Shown here piece by piece: positions 1 to 8,788 of a stretch of DNA of 64,000 nt. Under the pieces are notes generated by a model. It had not been told where the DNA came from, did no database searches, and saw nothing but the letters and a program-made list of their open reading frames with translations. Source of the stretch: Saccharicrinis sp050296935 (GTDB lineage: Bacteria > Bacteroidota > Bacteroidia > Bacteroidales > Marinilabiliaceae); the NCBI GenBank assembly GCA_050296935.1, contig JBNKRV010000203.1:18378-82377 (forward strand), read 5' to 3'. Within the stretch, counting starts at the first letter, position 1. The number at the start of each line of letters is the position of its first letter. A program made the position numbers and the translations under genes.

Positions 1-299
1 GTAAGGAATTTTATGAGTTGACGTTCCTGTTTGTTTGTGGTGTCTATAGGAGGTTATTTTAACAACTGACCTCAAGCCGGATCACAATTCTTTATCATCC
101 AAAAATGTAAGAGAACTAGTTGTTTCACAGTTTTTTGTTTTAATGCAATAGTGTCTGGAATCTGTAGTTTTATCTTTATGACATTCTTTTTGTAAATGAA
201 ATAGTTTTGTCACCTGGCAGCCAATTCAGGTTGGTTTAATAACTTCGTGTTTAAAACCATAGATTTAGAGGATTGCCAAATAGCTTTTATAAGCATTAA
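1..299. other. Eroded non-coding stretch, no gene recognised
   Basis: No intact gene is visible. It lies downstream of the recognisable integrase relic (relative to the relic's reading direction) and is probably the decayed rest of that gene or of the older element, but I cannot align it base by base with the intact integrase. Confidence 0.4.
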
Positions 300-764
300 C
301 GTTGGTATCTCAACAAACTTAGCACTACTATCGACTTCCTTATTTGCGGTGCAATCTCCAGTGTAACAAACTTCAGCTTTTGGGTAAGTGGCTATTGATT
401 TAGTTATGCCAATTTGTTTTTTTTAAGAGGTTATTGCTTTCCTCAAAGAGTTCCGGCAGAAAGTATTTTTAACCATTTCAGCCGTTACTGTGACTTCTTT
501 TCGGATAAGTTCGTTGTATGTTTTATGGATAGAGGTTTTTATTTCTTCCAAAAGGCTATTTATGGCCATTGCTTCTGATCTTCGCCCTTTAATTTTACCC
601 GGACCAACGCTCCATTAAGTAACCTTTATATATTGCTTTGTGCTGAATTGATCCATTATATCATTAACACTGATTCTTGGAATAACAGGTGCTGTTCCGT
701 CTTTCTTTTTTGCACTTTCCTTAATGTAAAAAAGAACTTTAAATGTATTTCTCATTTGCTTCAT
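300..764 (-). pseudogene. Degenerate tyrosine recombinase (relic of an older element)
   Basis: On the minus strand this segment parallels the N-terminal third of the intact integrase at 56592-57821. The stretch from about 370 to 764 can be followed almost word by word, including the start codon (complement of 762-764), but carries scattered substitutions, in-frame stops and length changes. The part from 300 to 370 is less alike and seems to contain a deletion. The catalytic domain is missing. Its position just outside the left attachment repeat shows that an earlier element with the same integrase type used the same tRNA-Ser site, and the present island then inserted next to it. Confidence 0.85.
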
Positions 765-779
765 TTTTTGAATTGTAAA

Positions 780-1022
780 ACTAGTTTATTAATCTCAAAA
801 TGAAATAATTGTAAGTGTGCCAAATCACGACATTACTATGCCAATATGCAACAATTTGTGACCTGTTTTTGATTTTAAAATAGGGTACGATTTAGCCACA
901 AAACTATGTTGCTTTTTGGCATTTTCAAGAAAGTACTTACAGACAAAGGGGTATAAAAAAAGTCCTACAGCTTATTGAAAGTGTAGGACTTGTCTTTTTT
1001 CTGTCTTTTATTGACATTTTAA
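780..1022. repeat. Duplicate of the integrase upstream region
   Basis: This stretch is highly similar to 57838-58081, the region between the intact integrase and the tRNA-Ser gene. It contains the same putative integrase-binding blocks and the same hairpin (960-991). It belongs to the relic element and ends at the left attachment repeat, so the two integrase ends lie in tandem orientation. Confidence 0.8.
960..997. terminator. Hairpin with flanking A and T tracts (relic copy)
   Basis: A 10-bp stem (960-969 with 982-991) is followed by a T-rich run and preceded by an A run, so it could stop transcription in both directions. Its counterpart at 58019-58050 sits just downstream of tRNA-Ser, which suggests these elements bring their own terminator to replace the one separated from the tRNA by insertion. 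Confidence 0.65.
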
Positions 1023-1050
1023 TCAGCGGAGAGAGAGGGATTCGAACCCC
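1023..1050. repeat. Left attachment repeat (tRNA-Ser 3' fragment)
   Basis: Twenty-seven of 28 bases match 58082-58109, which covers the T-arm and acceptor 3' side of tRNA-Ser. Only position 1036 differs. The rest of the tRNA is absent here, as expected of the distal attachment site after insertion into a tRNA 3' end. Confidence 0.85.
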
Positions 1051-1312
1051 TCTTTGTATTTTGTTATATATCAATGTTATAAGTGCTTTAAAATTTTAAC
1101 TGGCTACGTTTTAGTCACAAAAACCAACTACGCCATAAACCAGTCAAAACCTACAATATTTCAGGTTCTAATTTACACCTTTTAATTGAAAGTGCAATAT
1201 GTTGTTTTTTTTGTTCAAAAATGTGGTATGAAAAATGCTCTGAAAATTCCATCCTAATATGTCGTTGTGTTTATTCATAACGATGGCTTTTAATCAAAAA
1301 TAATCTTAAAAA
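1051..1312. other. Left inner end of the island, non-coding
   Basis: No gene is seen. The stretch holds one copy (1111-1122) of a 12-base block also present at 57951-57962 near the other end, a candidate integrase arm site. The remainder is AT-rich leader for the RteC-like gene. Confidence 0.5.
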
Positions 1313-1915
1313 ATGGAACAAAAAACAGAGCGTTTTATCAAAAAGGTTGAAAATGCATTTGTTTCAGGTACGGTTAGTATTAGCCAATTTGAAAACCTGA
1401 CAAACGAATGGAAGCAGTTAATTTATATTCAATGCTACCAAGATGATGATGCAAAACAGGTTCTTCGCAGATTAAATCATCTAAAATTGACAGTACAATG
1501 GTATCTGAAACAGTTCAATTCTCAACAAAACAAGACCTTATCTGACTTCTTTGAAATCATGATTCAATACATAGATGTTGAGTTACAGAGTTTAAGGCTT
1601 AAGACAATTGTTGAAAAAAGAACAAGTGACATAAAAGGGACATCTAATAATACCATGTCATGGACGGCTACTAAACGAGATTTAATTGAGCTTATAAGTG
1701 CGTTGCATTCAGCCAAATGTATCAATAGCGGAAACATCAAACTACAACGTTTGGTTGAGCTTTTCGAAAGCATTTTTGAAATTAATTTAGAATATTATCA
1801 TCCTGAACTTAACCGAATGGCAGTGCGCACCTCTATAGAAAACAGAGGGTTAAGAGCATATTTTTTAAGTGATTTGGTAGACAGCTTTAACGCCAAAATT
1901 CAGAATCTAAAATAA
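1313..1915 (+). CDS. RteC-like regulator of element excision
   Basis: The C-terminal half (about residues 116-195) has the layout of the RteC family: a Trp, then a Leu/Ile-rich helix (DLIELISAL), a Gly-containing turn, and the FE-IF-NL-YYHPELNR segment before a final helix with FLSDLVD. RteC of the Bacteroides conjugative transposon CTnDOT activates excision genes. The N-terminal half is helical and diverged. The gene is the first in the island, reads inward, and is followed by a 23-base hairpin and then a small HTH protein, the usual neighbourhood of excision control genes. The assignment is by remembered family pattern. Whether it controls excision here is inference, since no RteA/RteB two-component pair is present. 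Confidence 0.75.
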   Translation: MEQKTERFIKKVENAFVSGTVSISQFENLTNEWKQLIYIQCYQDDDAKQVLRRLNHLKLTVQWYLKQFNSQQNKTLSDFFEIMIQYIDVELQSLRLKTIVEKRTSDIKGTSNNTMSWTATKRDLIELISALHSAKCINSGNIKLQRLVELFESIFEINLEYYHPELNRMAVRTSIENRGLRAYFLSDLVDSFNAKIQNLK

Positions 1916-1921
1916 ATCTTG

Positions 1922-1944
1922 CTCAACTTGAGACTCAAGTTGAG
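1922..1944. terminator. Perfect hairpin after the RteC-like gene
   Basis: An 11-bp perfect inverted repeat with a single central base lies 6 bases after the stop codon. The following sequence is AT-rich but has no clean T-run, so it may be a weak terminator or a protein-binding palindrome upstream of the HTH gene. Confidence 0.4.
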
Positions 1945-1996
1945 TTCATAAAATTTTCATTGTTTACAATTTTGTACTGAATTAAAAAATCAGTGC

Positions 1997-2353
1997 ATGA
2001 ACGTTATAACAATTGAATCAGAAGCTTATAAAGCTATTGTAGACAAATTAGATTCCCTTTCGCAATTCTTAGATTTAAACCAAAAGTCTGTTAATCCTGA
2101 TGAAGCATGGATTGATGGTGAAGACGTATGTACGTACTTACGCATTAGCCAACGGACTTTGCAGAGGCTGCGTAGTAGTGGCAATATTACTTATTCCACA
2201 TTGGGCGGTAAAACCTATTATACAATTTCTGAAATTAAGAGGGTGCTTGAGAGCCGAAAGATTCGCAGTAATGTAGAATCTGTAGAAAAGCTTTGTGATG
2301 TTTATAAAGAACGCTTAAGTGGTCTTCAAGACAAAGCAAGACATAATCTTTAG
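1997..2353 (+). CDS. Small helix-turn-helix protein (excisionase-like)
   Basis: Of 118 residues, 38-85 form a MerR/HTH_17-type DNA-binding domain: W-I-D-G-E-D-V-C-T-Y-L-x-I-S-Q-R-T-L-Q-R-L-R-x-x-G, followed by a wing (LGGKTYY) and the ISEIKRVLE helix. Small proteins of this form are common in Bacteroidota integrative elements near integrase or mobilisation genes, where they act as excisionases or local regulators. The first 35 residues are a short helical extension. It lies between the RteC-like and DUF4406 genes, all in the same direction. Its DNA target is not visible. Confidence 0.7.
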   Translation: MNVITIESEAYKAIVDKLDSLSQFLDLNQKSVNPDEAWIDGEDVCTYLRISQRTLQRLRSSGNITYSTLGGKTYYTISEIKRVLESRKIRSNVESVEKLCDVYKERLSGLQDKARHNL

Positions 2354-2383
2354 GGCTTTCCGAAATACTATAAAATTCTAATA

Positions 2384-2695
2384 ATGATAGTTTACCTCTC
2401 CGGAATAAATAAGGAAACCGACATTAAGGAAATTGATGAGCTAAAAATCTATTTGTTGAATTTGGGTTGTACCGTTATCAGCCCGGAAGACAAAGAGCTA
2501 GATAAACTTAATTGGTCAGAGAATATCAGATTAAGGTTAAGTTTTATTCAAAGTAGTAGTACAATTTATATGCTACCAGACTGGAAAGAGAGCTTGATGG
2601 CACGAATTGAGTTGACAGCAGCGATGGATGATAAGATGCCTCTTTGCTTTTCACCAGAAGATATTTGCGGATTATTAACCACCCTTGACGGCTAA
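2384..2695 (+). CDS. DUF4406-like protein
   Basis: The 103-residue protein starts MIVYLSG and has an internal LPDWKES...A..E segment (about residues 64-76). This pattern fits DUF4406, which is related in fold to nucleoside 2-deoxyribosyltransferases: the Asp-Trp and the later Glu fall where those enzymes bind nucleotide. Such proteins are frequent in phages and integrative elements; their substrate is not established. It is cotranscribed in direction with the HTH gene upstream (30 bases away) and the antirepressor-like gene downstream. Family assignment is fairly confident; an enzymatic role is inference. Confidence 0.65.
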   Translation: MIVYLSGINKETDIKEIDELKIYLLNLGCTVISPEDKELDKLNWSENIRLRLSFIQSSSTIYMLPDWKESLMARIELTAAMDDKMPLCFSPEDICGLLTTLDG

Positions 2696-2761
2696 TTTGG
2701 TTTGAGCAGGGCTGAACAAGGGCAGTCCTGCCATTTTTAGAAATATATCAAAGAAACAATT

Positions 2762-3304
2762 ATGACAAAAAAACAAAAGATAGTAGCAAAGATTAATAAT
2801 GTAAGCATTATGCTGATTGATGGTGCAGATAAACTTGTACCAATAAAACCAATTTGCGAAGCGTTGGGTATTGATGCCAAGAACCAAAGAACAAAAATTC
2901 AAAATGATGAGATATTGGGTTCAGTTGGAGTGCTAAGCACCTCAACAGGAAGAGACAATAAAAAATACGAGATGTTTTGTTTGCCCTATATGTACGCTTT
3001 AGGATGGCTTTTTACCATCAATCCTAAAAACGTTAAAGTAGAAGCCAAGGAAACCATTCTTAAATACAAAATAGAATGTTATACAGCTTTATTTAATCAC
3101 TTCTCCGATCAATCAGAATTTCTAGTGCAAAAGCAAAAGATACTGGAAAAACAAATGGAAGAAGTTGAACGCATTCGAAATGATTACACCAAAACAAAGA
3201 ACCAGTTTAATGAAGCCAGAAAAGCGCTGAATGAAGTTAAGGAAATGACCTTTAAGGAATGGCAATTAAACAAAAGACAATTGACTTTAGATTTTAAAAA
3301 TTAA
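2762..3304 (+). CDS. Phage antirepressor-like protein (P22_AR_N type)
   Basis: Residues 10-115 resemble the N-terminal domain of P22-type antirepressors: a beta strand with V-P-I-K-P-I-C-E-A-L-G-I, then Q-x-x-K-I-x-x-D, a G-R-D-N-K-K-Y-E-M-F-C-L-P segment, and the helix with L-G-W-L-F. The remaining 65 residues are a charged coiled coil (EKQMEEVERI...). In phages such proteins bind and inactivate a repressor; the coiled coil probably gives oligomers. It ends 13 bases before the primase gene, so the two are likely cotranscribed. No partner repressor can be identified with certainty; the XRE gene at 8789 belongs to the restriction operon. Confidence 0.7.
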   Translation: MTKKQKIVAKINNVSIMLIDGADKLVPIKPICEALGIDAKNQRTKIQNDEILGSVGVLSTSTGRDNKKYEMFCLPYMYALGWLFTINPKNVKVEAKETILKYKIECYTALFNHFSDQSEFLVQKQKILEKQMEEVERIRNDYTKTKNQFNEARKALNEVKEMTFKEWQLNKRQLTLDFKN

Positions 3305-3317
3305 ACTGGCAGCATAC

Positions 3318-6300
3318 ATGGATGCAAACAAGGTTATTGAGCAAATAAACGAACATATTCTAAGTGTTGTCGAAAACTTTATAGAGTTAAAACAAAGGGG
3401 CAGTAATTTTATGGGTTGCTGCCCTTTTCATAACGAAAAAACACCATCGTTGAGTGTAAACCCGGCAAAGGGTATTTTTAAATGTTTTGGCTGTGGCAAA
3501 GGAGGTAATGCCATTGAGTTTATTAAGGAACATGAAGGCGTTGATTTTAAAGAGGCAGTCGAGATTGGTGCAAAGAAGCTGAGAATGGACTTTCAATGGA
3601 AGCATAGCTCCAATTTTAATGAAATAAAGTATAAGCATGAAGAGAGTTTGAAAATAGCGTGTACCGTGATTGAGAAGTTCTTTTTGGAGCAGGTTAGCCA
3701 AAAGGAAGCGCAACAGTACATTGAAGAACGCAAACTTGCAATTTCCAAAGAAAGTAGTTTTAACATCGGATATGCTCCTAACGGAAATACACTCCTGACC
3801 CATGCAAGAAAAAGTGGTCTTAAAACTGAAATACTTGAGGAAATAGGAGTGCTAAAAAGCAACGATAAAGGTATCTATGATTTCTTCAGAAACAGATTGA
3901 TTTTTCCTATCTCTAATTCACGAGGACAAACAATCGCTTTTGCAGGGCGTGACATAAGTAAAGACCCCAAGATAAAATACCTGAATACACCGGAAAGTTG
4001 CATTTATACTAAAGGTAATGAGCTGTATGCTTTAAATGAAGCGAGGTTTGCCATTAAAAAGGAAGACAGGGCATATATCACAGAAGGTTATACCGATGTT
4101 TTAAGATTGCATTCGATAGAGATTGTAAATTCGGTTGCTACCGGAGGAACTGCCTTAACTGTAGCGCAGGTTAAACTACTAAGGCATTATACAAATAAGG
4201 TAACGTTAATCTTTGATGGAGATAAAGCAGGGCAAAATGCTACAGATAGAAATGCAGAGATGCTGATTAAAAACCAGTTCCATGTTTCGGTAATTGCCTT
4301 GCCCGATAAGCAAGATCCGGATTCGCTTTTTACCACCAAAGAACAATTTCTACAGTATAACAATCAGCAAATCGATTACATCGTCTTCAAAACGTCACAA
4401 TATGCTCAAAGATTTGCTTTCGACCCGGTTAAAAAATCAGAGGCTATTAAACGAATTTCCATGCTAATTGCGAACTACGATAAGACAAAGCAGGAGGTTT
4501 ATATTGACTTTGTGGCAGAAAATATCAAACCTAAGAAAGCATGGCAAGATGCTATCAAAGAGTTTACTAAAGATGAGCCAAAGCGAAGCCACCGCTACAA
4601 TATACCCGAACATGTTAGTCTAAATAAATTTGACCGTTGGGGTTTCTATGTGGAGAATAATTGTTACGTGTTCCGGAATAAAAAAGGTGATGACTTTGTT
4701 CATCATTCTAATTTTGTAATGACCCCACTCTTTCATATTGAAAGTCCGATTAATGCCAAACGTTTGTATGAAATCAAGAATCGGCACAATCTGGTTAAAA
4801 TTATTGAACTTCCCCAACGTGATATGGTTAGCATTACAGCCTTTAAGCTCCAGATAGAATCATTAGGTAATTTTTTATGGACAGGAGGGGAGAGCGAATT
4901 GAATAAACTCAAAGCATGGCTTTATGAAAAAACAAAAAGCTGCAAAGAGATTACTCAATTGGGTTGGCAGCGTGAAGGCTTTTTTTGTTGGGGGAACGGC
5001 ATATTTAACGGTGATGAATTTATAAAAGCTGATAGATACGGAATCGTAAAACATCAGGATAAGTATTTCTATATCCCTGCCTGTTCCGAAATCTATTCAG
5101 GAGAAGATACTTTGTTTGAGTTTGAACGCCACTTTATCCATAATGAAGGAAATATTACACTGTATGAATATGCAACAAAGTATTATGGTGTTTTTGGGTT
5201 AAATGGTATTATAACCTTATCCTTCTACTTTGCCTGTTTGTTTATAGACATCATATCAAAGCGGTTTGATAAATTCCCTATCCTAAATATGTATGGTCAA
5301 AAGGGATCAGGAAAGAATACTTGTGCAGAAAGCATCTTATACATGTTTGGAAAAAAAGGTAAAGTGCCTAATCTTCATAATTCCAGTAAGCCATCCATTG
5401 CCGACCATGTAGCCACCAGTTCCAATGCGGTTTGTGTTCTCGATGAATACCGTAATGATTTGGAAATGGAAAAGCGTGAGTTGCTCAAAGGTTTTTGGGA
5501 TAAGACGGGACGAACACGCATGAACATGGATAAGGACAAAAAAAAGGAAACTTCTAAAGTAAATCAGGGAATCATAGTCTGTGGACAGCAAATAGCTACG
5601 GCTGATATTGCTTTATTTAGCCGTTTCATTGCTTTGGGATTTTCAAAAACAGTATTCTCCTATGAGGAAAAGCGTTTGTTTGAGGAACTGGAACAGATTA
5701 ACAAGCAAGGGTTAACACAAATAACCCATCAGTTATTAAAGCACAGAGAAACTTTTGCCGGAAATTATAACAAGACGGTTGATGCAGTTAGTGATAAGTT
5801 TAGGGAATTATTAGGAATAATAACCGTTGAAACAAGAATTTACAACAACTGGTTAACTGTTGCATCAGCTTATGCAACAATATCAAAGATAGTAGAACTG
5901 CCATTTTTGTATAATGAAATTATGGAGTTGTTCGTGAAAATGATGATTGAGCAAAACAAGGAAACAACCCGAAATGATGATTTGGGTATTTTTTGGAAGA
6001 CTATTCAATATCTAATCAGTTCTAACATGCTATTTGAGAATGGTGATTACCGTGTGGTTTATGCAGAAAAAATTGAGCGCACTTTTAAAGAAGATGGCAA
6101 GTGGCAAAAAACAGATATAGTATTCCAAGAACCCCTAAAACTATTTTATCTGTCAGTAAGCCGTGTGTTTGCTTTGTATAAGTCTCAGGCATTAAGGGAA
6201 GGAGACAAGCCTCTGCCGGATGCAACAGTAGAGTATTACCTGAAGAATAGCCCTGCATTTATCTGTGATACAAAGAAAGTTAGTTTTAGAAAAATGGATG

Positions 6301-6437
6301 CAAAATCCGGATACCAGGAATTAGATGAAAAAGGCAATAAAAAATACACAAGTACAACAGCTTTTGTGTTTTATCTCGATAAACTGAACCTCAATCTTGA
6401 TACAAAATCAGAACCGATACAAAGTTTTAATAACTAA
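3318..6437 (+). CDS. CHC2/Toprim primase fused to a helicase-like ATPase
   Basis: This 1039-residue protein joins three parts. A DnaG-type zinc finger lies at about 30-70 (Cys35, His38, Cys56, Cys59). A primase core with Toprim follows at about 245-310, with the catalytic Glu in ITEGYTD and the metal-binding Asp pair in FDGDKAG. The C-terminal part has a Walker A (GQKGSGKN, about 658-665) and a Walker B (VLDEYRND, about 707), as in replicative ATPases of plasmids and phages. It should prime, and perhaps unwind, the island's own DNA, acting in the cytoplasm. It lies 13 bases after the antirepressor-like gene. The repeat array at 7668-7898, one gene away, is a plausible origin. The element therefore probably replicates after excision. 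Confidence 0.85.
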   Translation: MDANKVIEQINEHILSVVENFIELKQRGSNFMGCCPFHNEKTPSLSVNPAKGIFKCFGCGKGGNAIEFIKEHEGVDFKEAVEIGAKKLRMDFQWKHSSNFNEIKYKHEESLKIACTVIEKFFLEQVSQKEAQQYIEERKLAISKESSFNIGYAPNGNTLLTHARKSGLKTEILEEIGVLKSNDKGIYDFFRNRLIFPISNSRGQTIAFAGRDISKDPKIKYLNTPESCIYTKGNELYALNEARFAIKKEDRAYITEGYTDVLRLHSIEIVNSVATGGTALTVAQVKLLRHYTNKVTLIFDGDKAGQNATDRNAEMLIKNQFHVSVIALPDKQDPDSLFTTKEQFLQYNNQQIDYIVFKTSQYAQRFAFDPVKKSEAIKRISMLIANYDKTKQEVYIDFVAENIKPKKAWQDAIKEFTKDEPKRSHRYNIPEHVSLNKFDRWGFYVENNCYVFRNKKGDDFVHHSNFVMTPLFHIESPINAKRLYEIKNRHNLVKIIELPQRDMVSITAFKLQIESLGNFLWTGGESELNKLKAWLYEKTKSCKEITQLGWQREGFFCWGNGIFNGDEFIKADRYGIVKHQDKYFYIPACSEIYSGEDTLFEFERHFIHNEGNITLYEYATKYYGVFGLNGIITLSFYFACLFIDIISKRFDKFPILNMYGQKGSGKNTCAESILYMFGKKGKVPNLHNSSKPSIADHVATSSNAVCVLDEYRNDLEMEKRELLKGFWDKTGRTRMNMDKDKKKETSKVNQGIIVCGQQIATADIALFSRFIALGFSKTVFSYEEKRLFEELEQINKQGLTQITHQLLKHRETFAGNYNKTVDAVSDKFRELLGIITVETRIYNNWLTVASAYATISKIVELPFLYNEIMELFVKMMIEQNKETTRNDDLGIFWKTIQYLISSNMLFENGDYRVVYAEKIERTFKEDGKWQKTDIVFQEPLKLFYLSVSRVFALYKSQALREGDKPLPDATVEYYLKNSPAFICDTKKVSFRKMDAKSGYQELDEKGNKKYTSTTAFVFYLDKLNLNLDTKSEPIQSFNN

Positions 6438-6491
6438 GTAGGAGTGAGTTTTACCGAAGAAATAGATTTATAATTTTTACTTTTGACTACC

Positions 6492-7529
6492 ATGGATAAG
6501 TTAGATACAAGCAATCGTTTATTTGCAGATATAAAGGAAATAATTGAACAAGGAAAACAACAGGTAGCACAGGCAGTAAATGTTGGTGTAACTGCTACAT
6601 ATTGGAATGTGGGTAAAAGAATTAATGAAGATGTGCTTGAATTTAAACGAGCTGAATACGGAAAGCAAATTTTGCAAACAGTGTCTGCAAAATTAACTTC
6701 TGAGTTTGGTAAGGGGTGGAGTGAAAAGCAGTTAAGACATTGTCTCCGCTTTGCAGAGACTTTTCCTGAACTTGAAATTGTCTCCGCACTGTGGAGACAA
6801 TTGAGCTGGACTCATTTTAAGTCAATAATGTACTTAAAATTAGATTTACAACGTGAGTTTTATGCTCAGATGTGTCGTATAGAAAGTTGGAGTACACGTA
6901 CATTGCAGGATAAAATAGACTCAATGTTATTCGAGTGTACAGCTATCAGTAAAAAGCCGGAAGAGCTTGCAAAGCTCGAACTCCAAGAGTTAAAAGAGAG
7001 TGACAAGCTTTCTCCTGATTTGGTTTTTAAAGACCATTATGTGCTTGATTTCTTAAACCTGAAAGATACTTATGCTGAAAATGATCTTGAAGCTACTATA
7101 CTCAAAGAGATAGAGAACTTCTTGATTGAGCTTGGAGCAGGTTTTACATTTGTAGCCCGTCAAAAACGAATGATTATTGATAATATCGACCATAACCTCG
7201 ACTTGTTGTTTTATCATCGAAAGCTAAAGCGTTTAATTGCCATTGATTTAAAGATTGGACGGTTTAAAGCTGCATATAAAGGACAAATGGAATTGTATCT
7301 GCGTTATCTGGAAAAATACGACACTGAACCTCATGAGGAACAACCAATAGGTTTGATACTTTGTGCCGAAGGAAACCAGGAACAAGTTGAACTCTTGCAG
7401 TTGGATAAAACAAACATAAAGGTGGGCGAATACATAACCCAATATTTACCCAAAGAGCTTCTAGCTAAGAAACTACATCAATTTACTATTACAGCGAAAA
7501 AGCATATTGAAAACAGAAATAACGAATAA
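6492..7529 (+). CDS. DUF1016 / YhcG-type PDDEXK nuclease-domain protein
   Basis: The 345-residue protein has the two parts of the YhcG (DUF1016) family: an N-terminal helical DNA-binding region (Y-W-N-V-G-K-R-I; F-G-K-G-W-S-E-K-Q-L-R-H) and a C-terminal PD-(D/E)XK fold with D-L-L-F-Y-H-R and I-A-I-D-L-K-I-G-R-F, where Asp and Lys are the expected catalytic residues, then G-Q-M-x-L-Y-L-R-Y-L. Such proteins are common on mobile elements. A role in DNA processing or defence is suspected but not settled. I chose the ATG at 6492 over an upstream TTG at 6483. A good terminator follows the gene. Confidence 0.8.
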   Translation: MDKLDTSNRLFADIKEIIEQGKQQVAQAVNVGVTATYWNVGKRINEDVLEFKRAEYGKQILQTVSAKLTSEFGKGWSEKQLRHCLRFAETFPELEIVSALWRQLSWTHFKSIMYLKLDLQREFYAQMCRIESWSTRTLQDKIDSMLFECTAISKKPEELAKLELQELKESDKLSPDLVFKDHYVLDFLNLKDTYAENDLEATILKEIENFLIELGAGFTFVARQKRMIIDNIDHNLDLLFYHRKLKRLIAIDLKIGRFKAAYKGQMELYLRYLEKYDTEPHEEQPIGLILCAEGNQEQVELLQLDKTNIKVGEYITQYLPKELLAKKLHQFTITAKKHIENRNNE

Positions 7530-7554
7530 ACATTTTCATTAGTTAATTATTAGC

Positions 7555-7583
7555 CCGGTATCAGTTTTGGTATCGGATTTTTT
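7555..7583 (+). terminator. Rho-independent terminator after the DUF1016 gene
   Basis: An 8-bp stem with two G-T pairs (7555-7562 with 7569-7576), a 6-base loop and then A followed by six T. It closes the primase-nuclease transcription unit. Confidence 0.7.
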
Positions 7584-7667
7584 GTTGCCATTTTTTAAGT
7601 GAGAGTGAAAAAAATAGAAACAAACAGCAATTTTTACTCAAAACATGAATTATTCTTACAAAACTGG

Positions 7668-7898
7668 TTACTTAGGTTACTTAGATTACTTAGGAAGATG
7701 TAAGTGATAGAATATTAATACATTATATCACTGTATAATATTTGTTCAAGTTACTTGGGGTTACTTAGAGTTACTTAGGATTTTGTGATTTTCGACCTTG
7801 GTTACTTAGTTACTTAGAAAATATCATAGTATTAAAAAATATAAACACCTGTAATAGTGTGTTTTAATTCGTCTAAGTAACCTAAGTAACTTAAGTAA
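7668..7898. repeat. Array of eleven TTACTTAG repeats (iteron or operator)
   Basis: Eight direct copies of TTACTTAG start at 7668, 7677, 7686, 7751 (one mismatch), 7761, 7771, 7802 and 7810. Three inverted copies (CTAAGTAA) start at 7873, 7882 and 7891 (one mismatch). Spacing within clusters is 8, 9 or 10 bases. The whole array lies in the 464-base gap between the DUF1016 and DUF4248 regions; the rest of the gap is AT-rich with no gene. Dense short repeats near a primase gene suggest a replication origin; a cooperative repressor site is the alternative. Confidence 0.8.
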
Positions 7899-7993
7899 GG
7901 GAAATGTAGGTTATTTACGCTAGTTTAATTCTTTTTGACAGGATTGAAAAAGCTATATTTACATCCATAGCCGTCAAGGGTATAATTGCGTAA

Positions 7994-8218
7994 GTGATGC
8001 CCAAAATATTTCAATGTATTCTACAAGTAAACCTCTTTCTGAGTCAATATTCAGCAAAGCTGCCTGAACATGGTCTGAATATACGCTCAAGCTATCTGAA
8101 TATTCAAAAAAGCTTTGAAAAGCAGTCTCAAGCTATCAAAATATGGTCTTTAGGCTTACTTTACCTTGTGTCTTTAAAACTATCTAACTTACTTCTTAAC
8201 TCAAATCCAGCACTATGA
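7994..8218 (+). CDS. Doubtful small ORF overlapping DUF4248
   Basis: A 74-codon frame ends in a TGA that overlaps the ATG of the next gene, which hints at translational coupling. The sequence is low in complexity and contains imperfect internal repeats (variants of caagctatc and atggtct), and I see no domain. It may simply be leader sequence with an open frame. I have no function to offer. Confidence 0.3.
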   Translation: MMPKIFQCILQVNLFLSQYSAKLPEHGLNIRSSYLNIQKSFEKQSQAIKIWSLGLLYLVSLKLSNLLLNSNPAL

Positions 8219-8448
8219 CAATCCGCAGAACCATATTAAAACAAGAGTTGGTTAAGAAACTATACCCCAATAGTGTATCAATAAATGCAGCTATGCAACA
8301 ACTAAGAAGAGATATTGAGTTATGTCCTCAATTAAAAGAACAAATAGCAAATGCAGGACACACCAAACGCCATTATTATAATAAACAGCAAATACTTCTA
8401 ATTTTGGAACACTTTTGTATAACACTTGATGAATTTGAACAGCTATAA
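8215..8448 (+). CDS. DUF4248-family protein
   Basis: The 77-residue protein matches the DUF4248 pattern: an initial helix with L-V-K-K-L-Y-P, then a segment with A-M-Q-Q-L-R-R-D-I, a short loop with L-K-E-Q, a basic Y-Y-N-K-Q-Q stretch and the I-L-I-L-E-H-F helix. These small winged-helix-like proteins are widespread in Bacteroidota, often on mobile elements, and have no known function. DNA binding is a reasonable guess from the fold. It follows the repeat array, so it is one candidate for a protein that reads those repeats; that is inference. Confidence 0.65.
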   Translation: MTIRRTILKQELVKKLYPNSVSINAAMQQLRRDIELCPQLKEQIANAGHTKRHYYNKQQILLILEHFCITLDEFEQL

Positions 8449-8788
8449 AGCATTCTCATGCATAGCAGAATTTGAAGATCAATATAAGTTTCTTAAAATC
8501 AACAAAACAGTTTAATTCTAATATTGAAAGAACAAAATATGAACTATTTAGTGAAATTGGAATTCTAACAATATTTCTTATCATGAAACAAGTGTCATAG
8601 AATTACCTAAGTAAAAAAACTAAACTTTTCTATAACCTTTACAGAAAGGGGTATTAGGAAACATTGTGAATATTTTAGATAGTATTAAGTAAATCAAGGT
8701 TAAAATAATCTTTGAAGATGAAATATAAACAAAGAAAATTTCTTATTTTAGCCAAAATCTGTCAAGTCATTAAAAAAATAGACTAAAA
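8449..8788. other. Non-coding leader of the restriction operon
   Basis: No gene is seen in these 340 bases. The stretch is AT-rich. A near-consensus -7 box (AATCTTTG, at about 8707-8714) lies roughly 75 bases before the XRE gene but without a clear -33 partner. Operator sites for the XRE regulator would be expected here, though I could not identify a convincing palindrome. Confidence 0.35.

Noticed and set aside
300..764. Second functional integrase
   Set aside because: The frame contains stops and length changes and the catalytic domain is missing.
7668..7898. CRISPR array
   Set aside because: Repeat units are only eight bases, occur in both orientations, and the spacing is 8-10 bases or irregular, with no cas genes nearby.
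2681..7981. 14-base inverted match between 2681-2694 and 7968-7981
   Set aside because: The first copy lies in the coding end of the DUF4406 gene; a single match of this length could be chance and no further symmetry supports it.
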